Below, in pieces: positions 54,791 through 63,558 of a stretch of DNA of 64,000 nt. The notes under the pieces were generated by a model. The model had not been told where the DNA came from. It did not search any database and saw only the letters and a program-made list of their open reading frames with translations. Position 1 is the stretch's first letter. Every line of letters begins with the position of its first letter. Source of the stretch: JACKOB01 sp024234575 (lineage in GTDB: Bacteria > Pseudomonadota > Gammaproteobacteria > Pseudomonadales > Oleiphilaceae); NCBI GenBank assembly GCA_051208035.1, contig JBPJFZ010000001.1:310001-374000 (forward strand), written 5' to 3'. The translations under genes and the position numbers were made by a program.

Positions 54791-55210
54791 ATGAACCGAA
54801 GATCTCTTCTCATTGGCGGCGCGGCATCTGTCGCGGCAGTATTGGTTAGCAAGAATGCAACGGCATCCACCGCACCCACCATGGCTGGCGGGGTATATTA
54901 TACAGAACAAAACCCAGGCCGCTGGGCAAAAAAAGCCGCGGGCCATTTACCAGTTATTGAGGCCAAATCTGATGGTGGCAGCACAACGCTGCAAGTTGTC
55001 ACCGGCCACGAAATGAAAGGTTACGAACATTACATCATTAAACACATGATTTTAGACGCGAATTATCAATTTGTTGCCGAGCACTTTTTCAACCCCGAAA
55101 AAGACAACGCACCGATATCGTCCTTTAATCTGGGCGATAAGAAGGGAACCTTCTATGCGCTTAGCGTGTGTAACAAGCATGATACATGGATGAGTTCAAT
55201 CACTATATAA
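54791..55210 (+). CDS. Tat-exported superoxide reductase-like (desulfoferrodoxin) protein
   Basis: A 139-residue protein with a twin-arginine signal (NRRSLLIGG, then a hydrophobic stretch and cleavage near 26), so it is folded with its metal before export. The mature part has the desulfoferrodoxin iron-binding pattern: H52 in GHLPVI, H73 in GHEM, H80 in HYII, and C127-N-K-H130. These are the four His plus one Cys of the superoxide reductase site, with matching spacing. The usual Glu-Lys pair just before the first His is replaced by A50-G51. There is no rubredoxin-like domain. GGAG lies 7 nt before the ATG. Confidence 0.8.
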   Translation: MNRRSLLIGGAASVAAVLVSKNATASTAPTMAGGVYYTEQNPGRWAKKAAGHLPVIEAKSDGGSTTLQVVTGHEMKGYEHYIIKHMILDANYQFVAEHFFNPEKDNAPISSFNLGDKKGTFYALSVCNKHDTWMSSITI

Positions 55211-55237
55211 GCAACCGACTGAGCTGCCTTCACCATG

Positions 55238-55261
55238 ATGGACGCCTGAACCGGCGTCCAT
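55238..55261. terminator. Hairpin between convergent genes
   Basis: Perfect 9-bp repeat ATGGACGCC/GGCGTCCAT with a 6-nt loop, between the superoxide reductase-like gene and the convergent permease gene. It lacks a T tract, so termination would be weak. Confidence 0.45.
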
Positions 55262-55302
55262 ACTGCGTCGTTCGCGATTTTTACAACTGCCGTGAAAGTT
55301 TG

Positions 55303-57885
55303 TTATACCTCTCTCAGCACCCTTCCCGGAGGAACATTTAATACAGCCCGTACCTGCCCTACCCCCACAAATGTAATCACTACAGCACCCAAAGAGGCGA
55401 GAGACAGCCCTGCAAACAAGTGCAGCGATAAAGGCGATGAAAACAACACATACATCGCACCATTTACGATAGCCTCTGCACCAAGATAAGCGGTCACTGC
55501 AGCCGAACCACCCAGCAGAACAAACTCACTCCATTGTGTTTTTAGTATCATCGACCGGCTTCCACCCAAAGCGCGAACGATTGCCACTTGCTGCCCCCTG
55601 GCCGACATCGTGGTGTTTACCAGTGCGACCATCACTAACAGGCTGGCTAGAATCACCAGCACAAGCAGCATTTCTATGGCTGTCGTCACCCTTTGCATAA
55701 TAATTTCAATCCGCGCAATTATCTCATCAATTTCAAGAATAGAAATCGTCGGAAACCGTTTACCCAGTTCGTTAAGTAACAGTTTGGATTCGGCAGGCAA
55801 ATAGAAACTAGAGATATAGGTTTCGGGAAATCCGTTTAACAGCCCCGGTGGAAACAACATATAAAAATTGGGCCGCATCGAGTCCCACTGCACGCTCCTT
55901 AAACTGCTTACTTTTGCCGTCACAGGCTCACTGCCTATGGTAAAGGTAAGCGCATCCCCCAGCTTTAGATCCAAACGTTCCGCCAGACGCGATTCAACAG
56001 AAACACATTCGGCACAGTCTCCTTCGGCGGTGCCCCACCACTTACCGAGCTCGACCTGATTTCCCTCCGGCAACTGGCTTGTCCAAGACAGATTTAGTTC
56101 TCGATTCAGTGCCCCTACGTTCTCTTCTTTGGTAACCGCCTCTTTAACTTCGCGTCCATTAATATGCGTCAGGCGCCCCCGAACCATGGGGTAAATCGCT
56201 TCAAAGTTGATATCATTGGCAATGAAAAACCCAGAGAGATCTTCTATATCACGCTGAGAAATGTTGATAAGAAAGTGGTTAGGTGCATTTTCGGGTAATT
56301 GTGCCCGCCACTCTTCAACCAACCCCGTTCTCACCAGCACCATCGAAATAAGCACCGTTAAGGTGACGCTAAAAGAAAAAATCTGAAATGCCGATTGCCA
56401 GCGATATTTTTCAAGATTACTGGCAGCCATTCTCATTGCCGATCCCGATTCGCTTATCGCACTTGTCGCCGCCAGCCAGCGTCGCAGCCACCTCAATGCA
56501 ATAAACACCATCCCCGCAATCACCATAAACAATATGAATAAAGTGACGAATAGCCCGATGGTTAGTGGAATATTTTGGTTAAACCAGGCAACGATGGCAA
56601 TTACCACTAACATACCCGGTAACATTGCCCACAAAGACACTTTGGTTGGCTCACCAGTCTGCGCCCGTAAAATCACCATAGGAGACACCGCTCGCATGCT
56701 CAACCACAATGGAACGGACGCGGCGTAAACACACACTAATGCAACAACGACGCCTTTGGCTAAGGCTGTCCCGACCTCTGCAAATGGAATCTGTGCGACC
56801 GATGCAAAGGCAAAGACTTCCGCCAGCAGGTAATGCCCTGCAAAAAACAAAGCGATGCCAACCCCCCCTCCAAGCAATGCGCCAACGATGCCAATTACCG
56901 CCAATAATTGGGTATAAATACCAATCAGGCTCTTACCGGACAGGCCAAGCGCCCGTAACAAGCCGACATGACGAATTTGCGATTGCCCAAATTGACGTGC
57001 AGACAGCATGATTGCCGTTATTGCCAACAGCATCGTCAGCCCACCCGCTAAATAAAGATATGACTCGGCTTTATCAAGCGCTGTGGCAACTGAGGGCCGC
57101 CCTTCTTTGACACTCTGCCATTGGTGCCAGCTTTGCATAGCGGGTGCGATGTCTTGAAAGTAGGCATCAAGTTGGGCATCTTCACCAGCAAAATACCAGG
57201 TATATGAAACACGACTGCCAGCCTGAACCACACCAGTGCTTTCAATATCTGCGACATTCATCAGCACTCGGGGAGACAACGCAGACATGCCAAACCTGAC
57301 GTCAGGCTCGCTGACTAACACCTTTTCGGCAATTAAGCTGGTATTGCCCAAAATCACGACTCCACCTGGTACGATATCGAGCAGGCCAAATAATCGTTCA
57401 GACAGCCAGATCTTACCCGCAGAAGGTCCTTTAGTTTTGCTTACTGCTTTGTTTAGATCACTGACCAGGCCGGTAGCGTTTTCACCATCGTTGTTCTCCA
57501 CTTCAGCCGAGAACAACGACGCACGCACATCAATAACGCCTTTCAAGGGAAAGTTTCCGTTCACTGCCCGTGCTGAAACCAACGCCATCTTCTCACCACT
57601 TATCAACATAGTAGGAAACGATAGTCCGTAGGCTGTTTTTAACCCCCGATTTTCGGCCTGAGTTATCCAGTTTTCATCAACAGGCCGCGAACTTGTTAGC
57701 TGTCGATCCCCCCCAAGCAAGTCCGCGGACCCTGCCAGTAATGAAGTGTTAAGCACATTGATAAACAGTCCGATACCCGTCATCGTTGCCACCGCTAAAA
57801 TTAACGCCAGCAACATCACTTTAAGTTCTTTCTTACGCATGGACTGGACAAAAGTCCGTAATGCAATTTTCGAAGCAAGCACCAT
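55303..57885 (-). CDS. FtsX-family ABC transporter permease (YbbP-like)
   Basis: An 860-residue inner-membrane protein with the MacB/FtsX/LolCE-type permease fold in duplicate: an N-terminal helix (about 20-45), a large periplasmic domain, helices near 270-400, a second half with periplasmic domain (about 495-730) and final helices. ALGGSRSMILKTQWSEFVLLG near 785 is typical. With the adjacent ATPase it forms a YbbAP-type transporter; proposed roles include extracting lipids or hydrophobic compounds. Its ATG shares one base with the ATPase stop (TAATG). Confidence 0.92.
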   Translation of the reverse strand: MVLASKIALRTFVQSMRKKELKVMLLALILAVATMTGIGLFINVLNTSLLAGSADLLGGDRQLTSSRPVDENWITQAENRGLKTAYGLSFPTMLISGEKMALVSARAVNGNFPLKGVIDVRASLFSAEVENNDGENATGLVSDLNKAVSKTKGPSAGKIWLSERLFGLLDIVPGGVVILGNTSLIAEKVLVSEPDVRFGMSALSPRVLMNVADIESTGVVQAGSRVSYTWYFAGEDAQLDAYFQDIAPAMQSWHQWQSVKEGRPSVATALDKAESYLYLAGGLTMLLAITAIMLSARQFGQSQIRHVGLLRALGLSGKSLIGIYTQLLAVIGIVGALLGGGVGIALFFAGHYLLAEVFAFASVAQIPFAEVGTALAKGVVVALVCVYAASVPLWLSMRAVSPMVILRAQTGEPTKVSLWAMLPGMLVVIAIVAWFNQNIPLTIGLFVTLFILFMVIAGMVFIALRWLRRWLAATSAISESGSAMRMAASNLEKYRWQSAFQIFSFSVTLTVLISMVLVRTGLVEEWRAQLPENAPNHFLINISQRDIEDLSGFFIANDINFEAIYPMVRGRLTHINGREVKEAVTKEENVGALNRELNLSWTSQLPEGNQVELGKWWGTAEGDCAECVSVESRLAERLDLKLGDALTFTIGSEPVTAKVSSLRSVQWDSMRPNFYMLFPPGLLNGFPETYISSFYLPAESKLLLNELGKRFPTISILEIDEIIARIEIIMQRVTTAIEMLLVLVILASLLVMVALVNTTMSARGQQVAIVRALGGSRSMILKTQWSEFVLLGGSAAVTAYLGAEAIVNGAMYVLFSSPLSLHLFAGLSLASLGAVVITFVGVGQVRAVLNVPPGRVLREV

Positions 57886-58661
57886 TAGTCTCCTGTGGCA
57901 GGCAATGGTTCAGCCTTTAAAAAAGTTTTACTGCTGGCAACTTGCTGCGGGTGGTGCCGCTGAGCTTCCGGAACGATTTCACCGGCACTTAACTCAATAT
58001 AACGATCGCATCTAGCGGCTAGCTCTATATCGTGGGTTACTAAAACAAGCGTGGCTTTTTGCTCTTTGTTCAACGCAAACAACAGGTCGATTATCATCTC
58101 CCCCGTGTGCGTATCCAGGTTGCCGGTGGGCTCATCTGCAAATAATACTTGAGGTTCGCAAGCAAACGCCCTGGCAATTGCAACTCGCTGCTGCTCACCG
58201 CCAGAGAGTTGCATCGGACGATGGTTGATACGATGCGACAATCCGGTTTTCTCTAATAGCTCCAACGCCTTTTCACGCGCGTTTGCAGATTGCTTTAACT
58301 CTAACGGTAACATCACATTCTCTAAGGCAGACAGAGAAGGCAGCAATTGAAATGACTGAAACACGAACCCCACTTTTTGTGCCCGCACCCTCGCCCTGCC
58401 ATCTTCATCCAAGGCAGTTAACTCTTTGTCAGCCAACCACACTTTGCCCTGGGAAGGTACATCCATTCCGGCGAGCAGCCCCAGTAAAGTTGTTTTTCCC
58501 GATCCCGAACTGCCGACTATCGCTACGGATTCCCCCGCAAAGATATTCAGATTAATATTGTTAAGAATGGTGAGGTTCTCTGCACCATAGGCAATCGACA
58601 TACTTAGCCGTTCTGTCGAAATGATGACTTTTTGCCCATGTTCGTTGCTGACATTATCCAA
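57885..58661 (-). CDS. ABC transporter ATP-binding protein (YbbA-like)
   Basis: A 258-residue ATPase: Walker A GSSGSGKTT at 50-58, Q loop VFQSFQLLPSLSALENVMLP (in part: FVFQSFQLLP), signature LSGGEQQRVAIARA, Walker B VLFADEPTGNLD and H loop VTHD. It matches LolD/MacB/YbbA-type ATPases that partner FtsX-like permeases. The start is a TTG at 58661 with GGAG 8 nt upstream; no ATG is in frame. Divergent from a TesA-type esterase, the same order as E. coli ybbAP-tesA. Confidence 0.93.
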   Translation of the reverse strand: MDNVSNEHGQKVIISTERLSMSIAYGAENLTILNNINLNIFAGESVAIVGSSGSGKTTLLGLLAGMDVPSQGKVWLADKELTALDEDGRARVRAQKVGFVFQSFQLLPSLSALENVMLPLELKQSANAREKALELLEKTGLSHRINHRPMQLSGGEQQRVAIARAFACEPQVLFADEPTGNLDTHTGEMIIDLLFALNKEQKATLVLVTHDIELAARCDRYIELSAGEIVPEAQRHHPQQVASSKTFLKAEPLPATGD

Positions 58662-58975
58662 ACCATTATCTCCATCAGTTATAGGGTAAGGTGTTCGCTA
58701 AAATACGGTTGCCATCGACAACACGATATTTTCTTAATTAACTATGCGGACGACATCATACAATTACAATACGCATGATTGGTGCTTTCAGATCTTTTTA
58801 AGCGGCTTACCGGGTAAGTATTACAGATATTTCACCTACACTTCAGTGCTATCTGTTGGTAGTATCTTTTTTACACTCGGGCTACAAAGCTGCTCGCTCG
58901 ACTAAACATACTCGAACGATCTCTTTTCGCCACGGCTGATTACCCGTTACACCTTATGAGAATCACACCCAACAT
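58662..58975. other. 314-bp divergent regulatory region
   Basis: Separates the ABC transporter operon from the esterase gene and must hold both promoters. The one symmetric feature seen is CTTACC-G-GGTAAG at 58806-58818. No small gene was found. Confidence 0.45.
58806..58818. promoter_or_regulatory. 13-bp palindrome between ybbA-like and tesA-like genes
   Basis: CTTACC-G-GGTAAG is perfectly symmetric and lies mid-way in the divergent region, a suitable place for a shared operator. Confidence 0.35.
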
Positions 58976-59584
58976 ATGAAATTTTGTATACGTTTTTCTA
59001 TTGCGTTTTTTCTGACGGTACTCTGTACACTGGCAAATGCCAAATCGATTTTGGTCATGGGAGACAGTCTGAGTGCAGGCTACGGCATTCAGACCGAAGA
59101 GGGTTGGGTGGCACTGTTGCAGCAAAAAATAGCCAATGCTGATTACCAGTACGATGTGATCAACGAAAGTATTAGTGGTGAGACCACTGATGGTGGGTTG
59201 CGGAGGTTTCCATCAATCCTGCAGCGCACCCAGCCCGACATTATAATTCTGGAGCTAGGGGCTAACGATGGCCTACGTGGATTTCCGCTGCCTGTCATTA
59301 AAAACAATCTAAACGAATTGGTTAAAATGAGCCTGAAGACTGGCGCCAGGGTCTTATTATTAGGGATACATATTCCACCAAATTACGGTGTGCTGTATAC
59401 AAGTAAATTTCATGCGCTATTTGGCGAGGCGGCCAGCGAAAACAATATCTCTCTCGTGCCTTTTTTTCTGGACGGAATTGCCACCAATAACGATTACATG
59501 CAAGCAGATGGGCTGCACCCTAACGCCAAAGGCCAACCAATAATACTGGAAAACGTCTGGCCTTTGCTTGAACCAATGCTATAA
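58976..59584 (+). CDS. tesA: Periplasmic SGNH esterase/thioesterase (TesA-type)
   Basis: A 202-residue GDSL hydrolase acting on acyl esters, acyl-CoA and lysophospholipids in relatives. A signal peptide (about 1-22, ending ANA) is followed by block I GDSLSAGYG with nucleophile S31, block III GAND (about 95-98), and block V with D178 and H181 in DGLHPNAKG, so the triad is complete. Divergent from the YbbAP-like transporter as in E. coli. Its stop overlaps the end of the convergent YheT-like gene by 6 bp. Confidence 0.92.
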   Translation: MKFCIRFSIAFFLTVLCTLANAKSILVMGDSLSAGYGIQTEEGWVALLQQKIANADYQYDVINESISGETTDGGLRRFPSILQRTQPDIIILELGANDGLRGFPLPVIKNNLNELVKMSLKTGARVLLLGIHIPPNYGVLYTSKFHALFGEAASENNISLVPFFLDGIATNNDYMQADGLHPNAKGQPIILENVWPLLEPML

Positions 59585-60532
59585 GTAAGACTTAAAAAAC
59601 ATGGCTGCGCGCTGCTCTGACCAGTAGAAGTTTTTACGATTAAATGACACAAAACCTACGTGCCCTCCGCTGGCCGGCGTTTCCAGTTTTACCAGCGGGT
59701 TCTCATCAACCTCCTTATGGGGGTAGCAGGCTGGCGCCAGAAATGGATCATTGGAAGCGTTCACGATTACAGTCGGCACGCGAATTTCCTTAATAAAATG
59801 TTTGCTGCTGCATCGCTGCCAATAATCTTCTGCATCAATAAACCCATGTATCGGCGCCGTAAAACGATCGTCAAACTCCCTAAAGTTTTTAATCTTATGC
59901 AAATTGGAGTCATCCAGCATTTCGGGGAAAAGCTGTTTTTTCTCAGAAATTTTCTTACGTAAATCTCTCAAAAATCGTTTCATATAAATTGAATTACCAG
60001 GCCTTGCCAAGGCTTCTGCACTCGCGGCAAGATCACAAGGCACAGAAAAAACAATGGCACCACAAATGGATGACCGCGCACTCTCTTTTTGCTCACCAAG
60101 ATAAACCAGAGATAAGTTCCCCCCCATGCTAAAGCCAACAAGCCCTATTTTTTCATAGCCTTGCGCCTTCGCATAGTTAATCACTGCCTCCAGGTCTTCC
60201 GTTGCGCCACTATGGTAGAAACGCAGCTTTTTGTTCATTACGCCACCGCACGAACGGAAATTCCACGCAATAATATCCCACCCCTCTCGTCGCAATGCCT
60301 CTGCCATCCCCAAAATATAGGGGCGACGGCTATGCCCCTCTAAACCATGGGAAAGAATAATCACTCGATTGCCAGGGTTTATCGCAGAGGCCCGATCAAG
60401 AGAAATAAAATCACCATCGTTGGTGTCTATTACCTCGCGGGTCAAAAAAGAATCATCCAGCTTTCTAAAAAGCGAAGGATAGATCGTCTGTAAATGCGCA
60501 TTTCTAAGCAGTAATGGCGATTTATAAGTCAT
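59579..60532 (-). CDS. YheT-like alpha/beta hydrolase
   Basis: A 317-residue hydrolase of the YheT/UPF0017 family (E. coli YheT, eukaryotic ABHD1/3). It shows NAHLQTIYPSLFR at the start, HGLEGHS at 62-68, NFRSCGGVMNKKLRFYHSGA (about 91-110, shown as one family landmark), nucleophile S135 in GFSMGGNLS, and the late PASGGHVGF histidine. Cytoplasmic; a carboxylesterase on medium acyl esters is likely from relatives. Ribosome site is weak. Confidence 0.9.
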   Translation of the reverse strand: MTYKSPLLLRNAHLQTIYPSLFRKLDDSFLTREVIDTNDGDFISLDRASAINPGNRVIILSHGLEGHSRRPYILGMAEALRREGWDIIAWNFRSCGGVMNKKLRFYHSGATEDLEAVINYAKAQGYEKIGLVGFSMGGNLSLVYLGEQKESARSSICGAIVFSVPCDLAASAEALARPGNSIYMKRFLRDLRKKISEKKQLFPEMLDDSNLHKIKNFREFDDRFTAPIHGFIDAEDYWQRCSSKHFIKEIRVPTVIVNASNDPFLAPACYPHKEVDENPLVKLETPASGGHVGFVSFNRKNFYWSEQRAAMFFKSYL

Positions 60533-60580
60533 CCATAATACCCGTAGCTAGTTTGTCTAATTGAGCCATATCTTTGCCGC

Positions 60581-61531
60581 TTACTGGTGCTCGGCAGCCT
60601 GTCCTCTCACAACCAGCAAATCGCAGAAAATATTGTCAAGCAACCGCTCTGCGGTGCTGCCAATAACTATTCTATCAACCCCAGACCTTGCAACAGCACC
60701 AAGTACAATGATATCTATCGCTTCGCGCTCGATAACATCAGGAACCACCTTTTCAGCAGCCCCTTCCTCAAAGTAAATAATGCAACCACGTTCAACATCG
60801 CTTTTTAACAGTCCATCCAACGCTTGCCGATGTTTCTTCATCACCGCCTCGCGATAGTCGGCATAATTGGCGATCAGTGTGTCAAATTCTGCCACCATAC
60901 CGGTTGTTAAGGGTTCATACGCATGAATGGCACTTAACTCGGCTGGCAGCTTACAGGCCAGATCATGGGCTACCGCCAGTATTTGATGATCAAGGGTTAC
61001 CGCAGTTGCTCTATTTTTTTCAATCGCCAGCTCGTCATCATTGGCCAGGGGGTCTACCGCTGCCGAGACGCTAATGGCACTACCCCACTCTCGCTCGCGA
61101 ATAAATAAAAGGGGTACCGGAGTTTCACGCATTAATTGCCAATCTGTATGAGTCATAAACGCACGCTCTATTAGAGAGTGCTGGTGCGTGCCCTTCACAA
61201 TTAAATCAACATTGGTCGCTACTGCCCTCTCAACAATGCTTTTACCTGAATGCTTGCTCCATTCGGTATAGACCGTCACGTCCAGGCCATTTTTTATCAT
61301 CAATGCGGCAAAATCGGCGGCCCACACCTCTTTGCCCCGCATATACCCTGCTTTCGCCTCTTCCAGCCCAACCTTGTCAAACAGATAGGAAGAAACCAGT
61401 GCATTACAATGATCAAACACCGCAAGCTCCACTTCCGCTTTATACTGCTTTGCCAAAAACATGGCTTTCGCTACCACGGGCTGAGTATTAAAGCGGCTAT
61501 CCAATACGACCAACATTTTTTTTATCTGCAT
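60581..61531 (-). CDS. Universal stress protein, tandem UspA domains (UspE-like)
   Basis: A 316-residue cytoplasmic protein of two UspA folds. The first half opens KKMLVVLDSRFN, with KGTHQHSLIERAFMTHTDW; the second ends DIIVLGAVARSGVDRIVIGS followed by ERLLDNIFCDLLVVRG, close to the G-x2-G-x9-G-S/T ATP-binding pattern. UspE in E. coli is linked to DNA-damage resistance and cell aggregation. AGGAGAG lies 7 nt before the ATG. Confidence 0.9.
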   Translation of the reverse strand: MQIKKMLVVLDSRFNTQPVVAKAMFLAKQYKAEVELAVFDHCNALVSSYLFDKVGLEEAKAGYMRGKEVWAADFAALMIKNGLDVTVYTEWSKHSGKSIVERAVATNVDLIVKGTHQHSLIERAFMTHTDWQLMRETPVPLLFIREREWGSAISVSAAVDPLANDDELAIEKNRATAVTLDHQILAVAHDLACKLPAELSAIHAYEPLTTGMVAEFDTLIANYADYREAVMKKHRQALDGLLKSDVERGCIIYFEEGAAEKVVPDVIEREAIDIIVLGAVARSGVDRIVIGSTAERLLDNIFCDLLVVRGQAAEHQ

Positions 61532-61692
61532 TCTGATACTCTCCTAAATTCTTTCATGACGCTCCATCAAAGTTTGGCCTAAACGCTTAGCTTAGCAAGA
61601 CGATAAAACAGTGGGCATAGCCCTTAAAAAACTCCCACCTGTTTAATTTGCGACCAATTACTAGAGTTTTAACAACGAGTTACAAAAAATTG

Positions 61693-61721
61693 TTGACGAG
61701 CACTTCGATTGTCATTAATAT
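61693..61721 (+). promoter_or_regulatory. tRNA promoter with GC-rich discriminator
   Basis: TTGACG (61693-61698) and TAATAT (61716-61721) with the ideal 17-nt spacer, followed by GCGCGCC, a GC-rich discriminator typical of stringently controlled stable-RNA promoters. Lies 21 bp before tRNA-Asn. Confidence 0.8.
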
Positions 61722-61742
61722 GCGCGCCATCAAGTTTGCTGA

Positions 61743-61818
61743 TCCCCGATAGCTCAGTTGGTAGAGCAACGGACTGTTAATCCGTTTGTCCCTGGTTCGA
61801 GCCCAGGTCGGGGAGCCA
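61743..61818 (+). tRNA. tRNA-Asn (GTT)
   Basis: 76 nt including encoded CCA. The acceptor stem TCCCCGA/TCGGGGA pairs fully, the D arm has AGCTCAGTTGGTAGAGC, the anticodon arm shows GGACTGTTAATCC with anticodon GTT, and the T arm reads CTGGTTCGAGCCCAG. Confidence 0.97.
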
Positions 61819-61936
61819 CTTTGATAAATCAAATTTCTGATCTAACTCCCTAAATTGACACATCTGCACTGCTGATGCTCTCTTAGAGAATGTTAGTCAG
61901 AAACCTTCAGTAAAGATCGACGTATTTCCAGTAAAT

Positions 61937-62013
61937 CGGGGTATAGCGCAGTCTGGTAGCGCGCCTGCTTTGGGAGCAGGATGTCGGGAGTTCGAATCTC
62001 TCTACCCCGACCA
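61937..62013 (+). tRNA. tRNA-Pro (TGG)
   Basis: 77 nt including encoded CCA. Acceptor CGGGGTA/TACCCCG, D arm AGCGCAGTCTGGTAGCGC, anticodon arm CCTGCTTTGGGAGCAGG with anticodon TGG, T arm GGGAGTTCGAATCTCTC. Probably co-transcribed with tRNA-Asn, 118 bp upstream. Confidence 0.97.
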
Positions 62014-62151
62014 ATCAATACTACCCAAGTCTACTTTTAACACCTTCACGTACAATCGCTTATCTGCGTCTAATCTCTACATAAAAAACAAATACTACAC
62101 CTCGCCCACCCTTAGTAGCAAAGGTGAGCAAATTGCATCAATACAGTGTGC

Positions 62152-63447
62152 TCAACCAAACAATACTTGCGTCTGGAACACTTCTTTTACTACTCGATAT
62201 AGTGCAAACGCATCTTGCGATCCCGCCAACTCCCGTATCGAATGCATGGCAAACTGCGGCACACCAACATCAACGGTTTTAATACCTAATGAACTAGCAG
62301 TAATAGGACCAATTGTACTCCCGCAAGCCATATCAGAGCGCACCACAAAAGTTTGATATGGGACTTTTTCACGCTCGCAAACATGACGAAAAAACGCACC
62401 TGTTTCGCTATTGGTTGCGTATCGCTGATTACTGTTAATTTTGATGACCGGCCCTTTGTTTAATATCGGACCATGATTGGCATCATGCTTGTCCGCATAA
62501 TTGGGGTGTACACCATGAGCATTATCGGCGGAAATCAGCAACGAACCAGACAGAGCACGGCGTAAATTCTCTTGCGTGGAACATATACGTTCGAGCACGG
62601 AAATCAAGAATGGCCCCTGTGCACCCTCCGCAGACATACTTCCCACTTCTTCGTGGTCATTCAATACGATAACCGAAGGCTGCCCCGGCCTGGCATCTAT
62701 TATAGATTGCAGGAGCACATAGCAGCTTAATAAGTTATCGAGTCTCGCTGAACTGATGAAATCTTCCTGCAGGCCCACCAAAGCGGGAGCCTGGCAATCG
62801 TAGAACGACAACTCATAGTCGAGCACTCTGTCAATATCAGAGTTGGGGTTCTCTTCCAACAATCTCTGCTTCAGCAAGTCTTTAAAGGTAATCTTTTCTT
62901 CTGAAGACACCCGCATCAAAATAGCCGGCAATTCCTTTTGTGCATTGACGCTTTTATTCGTGTTGACATCACGATCAAGGTGAATCGCCAGACTAGGGAT
63001 TGTGGCAATTGGCTTTTCAAAATCCACTAATGTCGAGGCCAACCCCCCTTTCACCTCAAGATAGCTCACTCGCCCGGCGAGAGACAAGTCTCTGTCAAAC
63101 CAGGGATTTAACAGCGCACCACCATAAACCTCAACACCTAACTGAAAGTAGCCATGCCGATTAATTTCGGGTTCAGGCTTTATCTTCAGGCAAGGACTGT
63201 CAGTGTGCGCACCCGCTATTCGGAAAGGAACACAACTATCCAGCTTGTTACCGGTGACAAACGCCACCAGCGATGAGTCATTGCGCACAACATAGTATCG
63301 ACTAAGGGGTTTTAAATCCCAGCGATCACATTCCTCCAAACGCGCGAAGCCAGCCTTCACCAGTGCCGCAGATGCTGTTGATACCGCATGAAACGCCGTT
63401 GGACTGGACTTGATAAAACTCATAAGCCCCTGATTAAAAACATTCAT
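62152..63447 (-). CDS. apeB: M18-family aminopeptidase
   Basis: A 431-residue zinc aminopeptidase of the DAP/ApeB family that removes N-terminal (often acidic) residues. Metal and catalytic motifs are present: IAGAHTDSPCLKIKP with H81 and D83, SSARLDNLLSCY (bridging Asp), NDHEEVGSMSAEGAQ (catalytic Glu pair) and SADNAHGVHPNYADKHD. The final conserved histidine is in VPQFAMHSIRELAG. Length fits the family (about 430). Cytoplasmic, likely a dodecamer in relatives. Monocistronic by spacing. Confidence 0.95.
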   Translation of the reverse strand: MNVFNQGLMSFIKSSPTAFHAVSTASAALVKAGFARLEECDRWDLKPLSRYYVVRNDSSLVAFVTGNKLDSCVPFRIAGAHTDSPCLKIKPEPEINRHGYFQLGVEVYGGALLNPWFDRDLSLAGRVSYLEVKGGLASTLVDFEKPIATIPSLAIHLDRDVNTNKSVNAQKELPAILMRVSSEEKITFKDLLKQRLLEENPNSDIDRVLDYELSFYDCQAPALVGLQEDFISSARLDNLLSCYVLLQSIIDARPGQPSVIVLNDHEEVGSMSAEGAQGPFLISVLERICSTQENLRRALSGSLLISADNAHGVHPNYADKHDANHGPILNKGPVIKINSNQRYATNSETGAFFRHVCEREKVPYQTFVVRSDMACGSTIGPITASSLGIKTVDVGVPQFAMHSIRELAGSQDAFALYRVVKEVFQTQVLFG

Positions 63448-63558
63448 TACAGGTAAAATCCTCGTCTACAAAAGTTAAAAGCAGTAAGCCATAATTACTG
63501 CTAGAAATCCACAGAGAGCCCTTTATAATCAGCCAACCGTTAACACAGGATATATATA

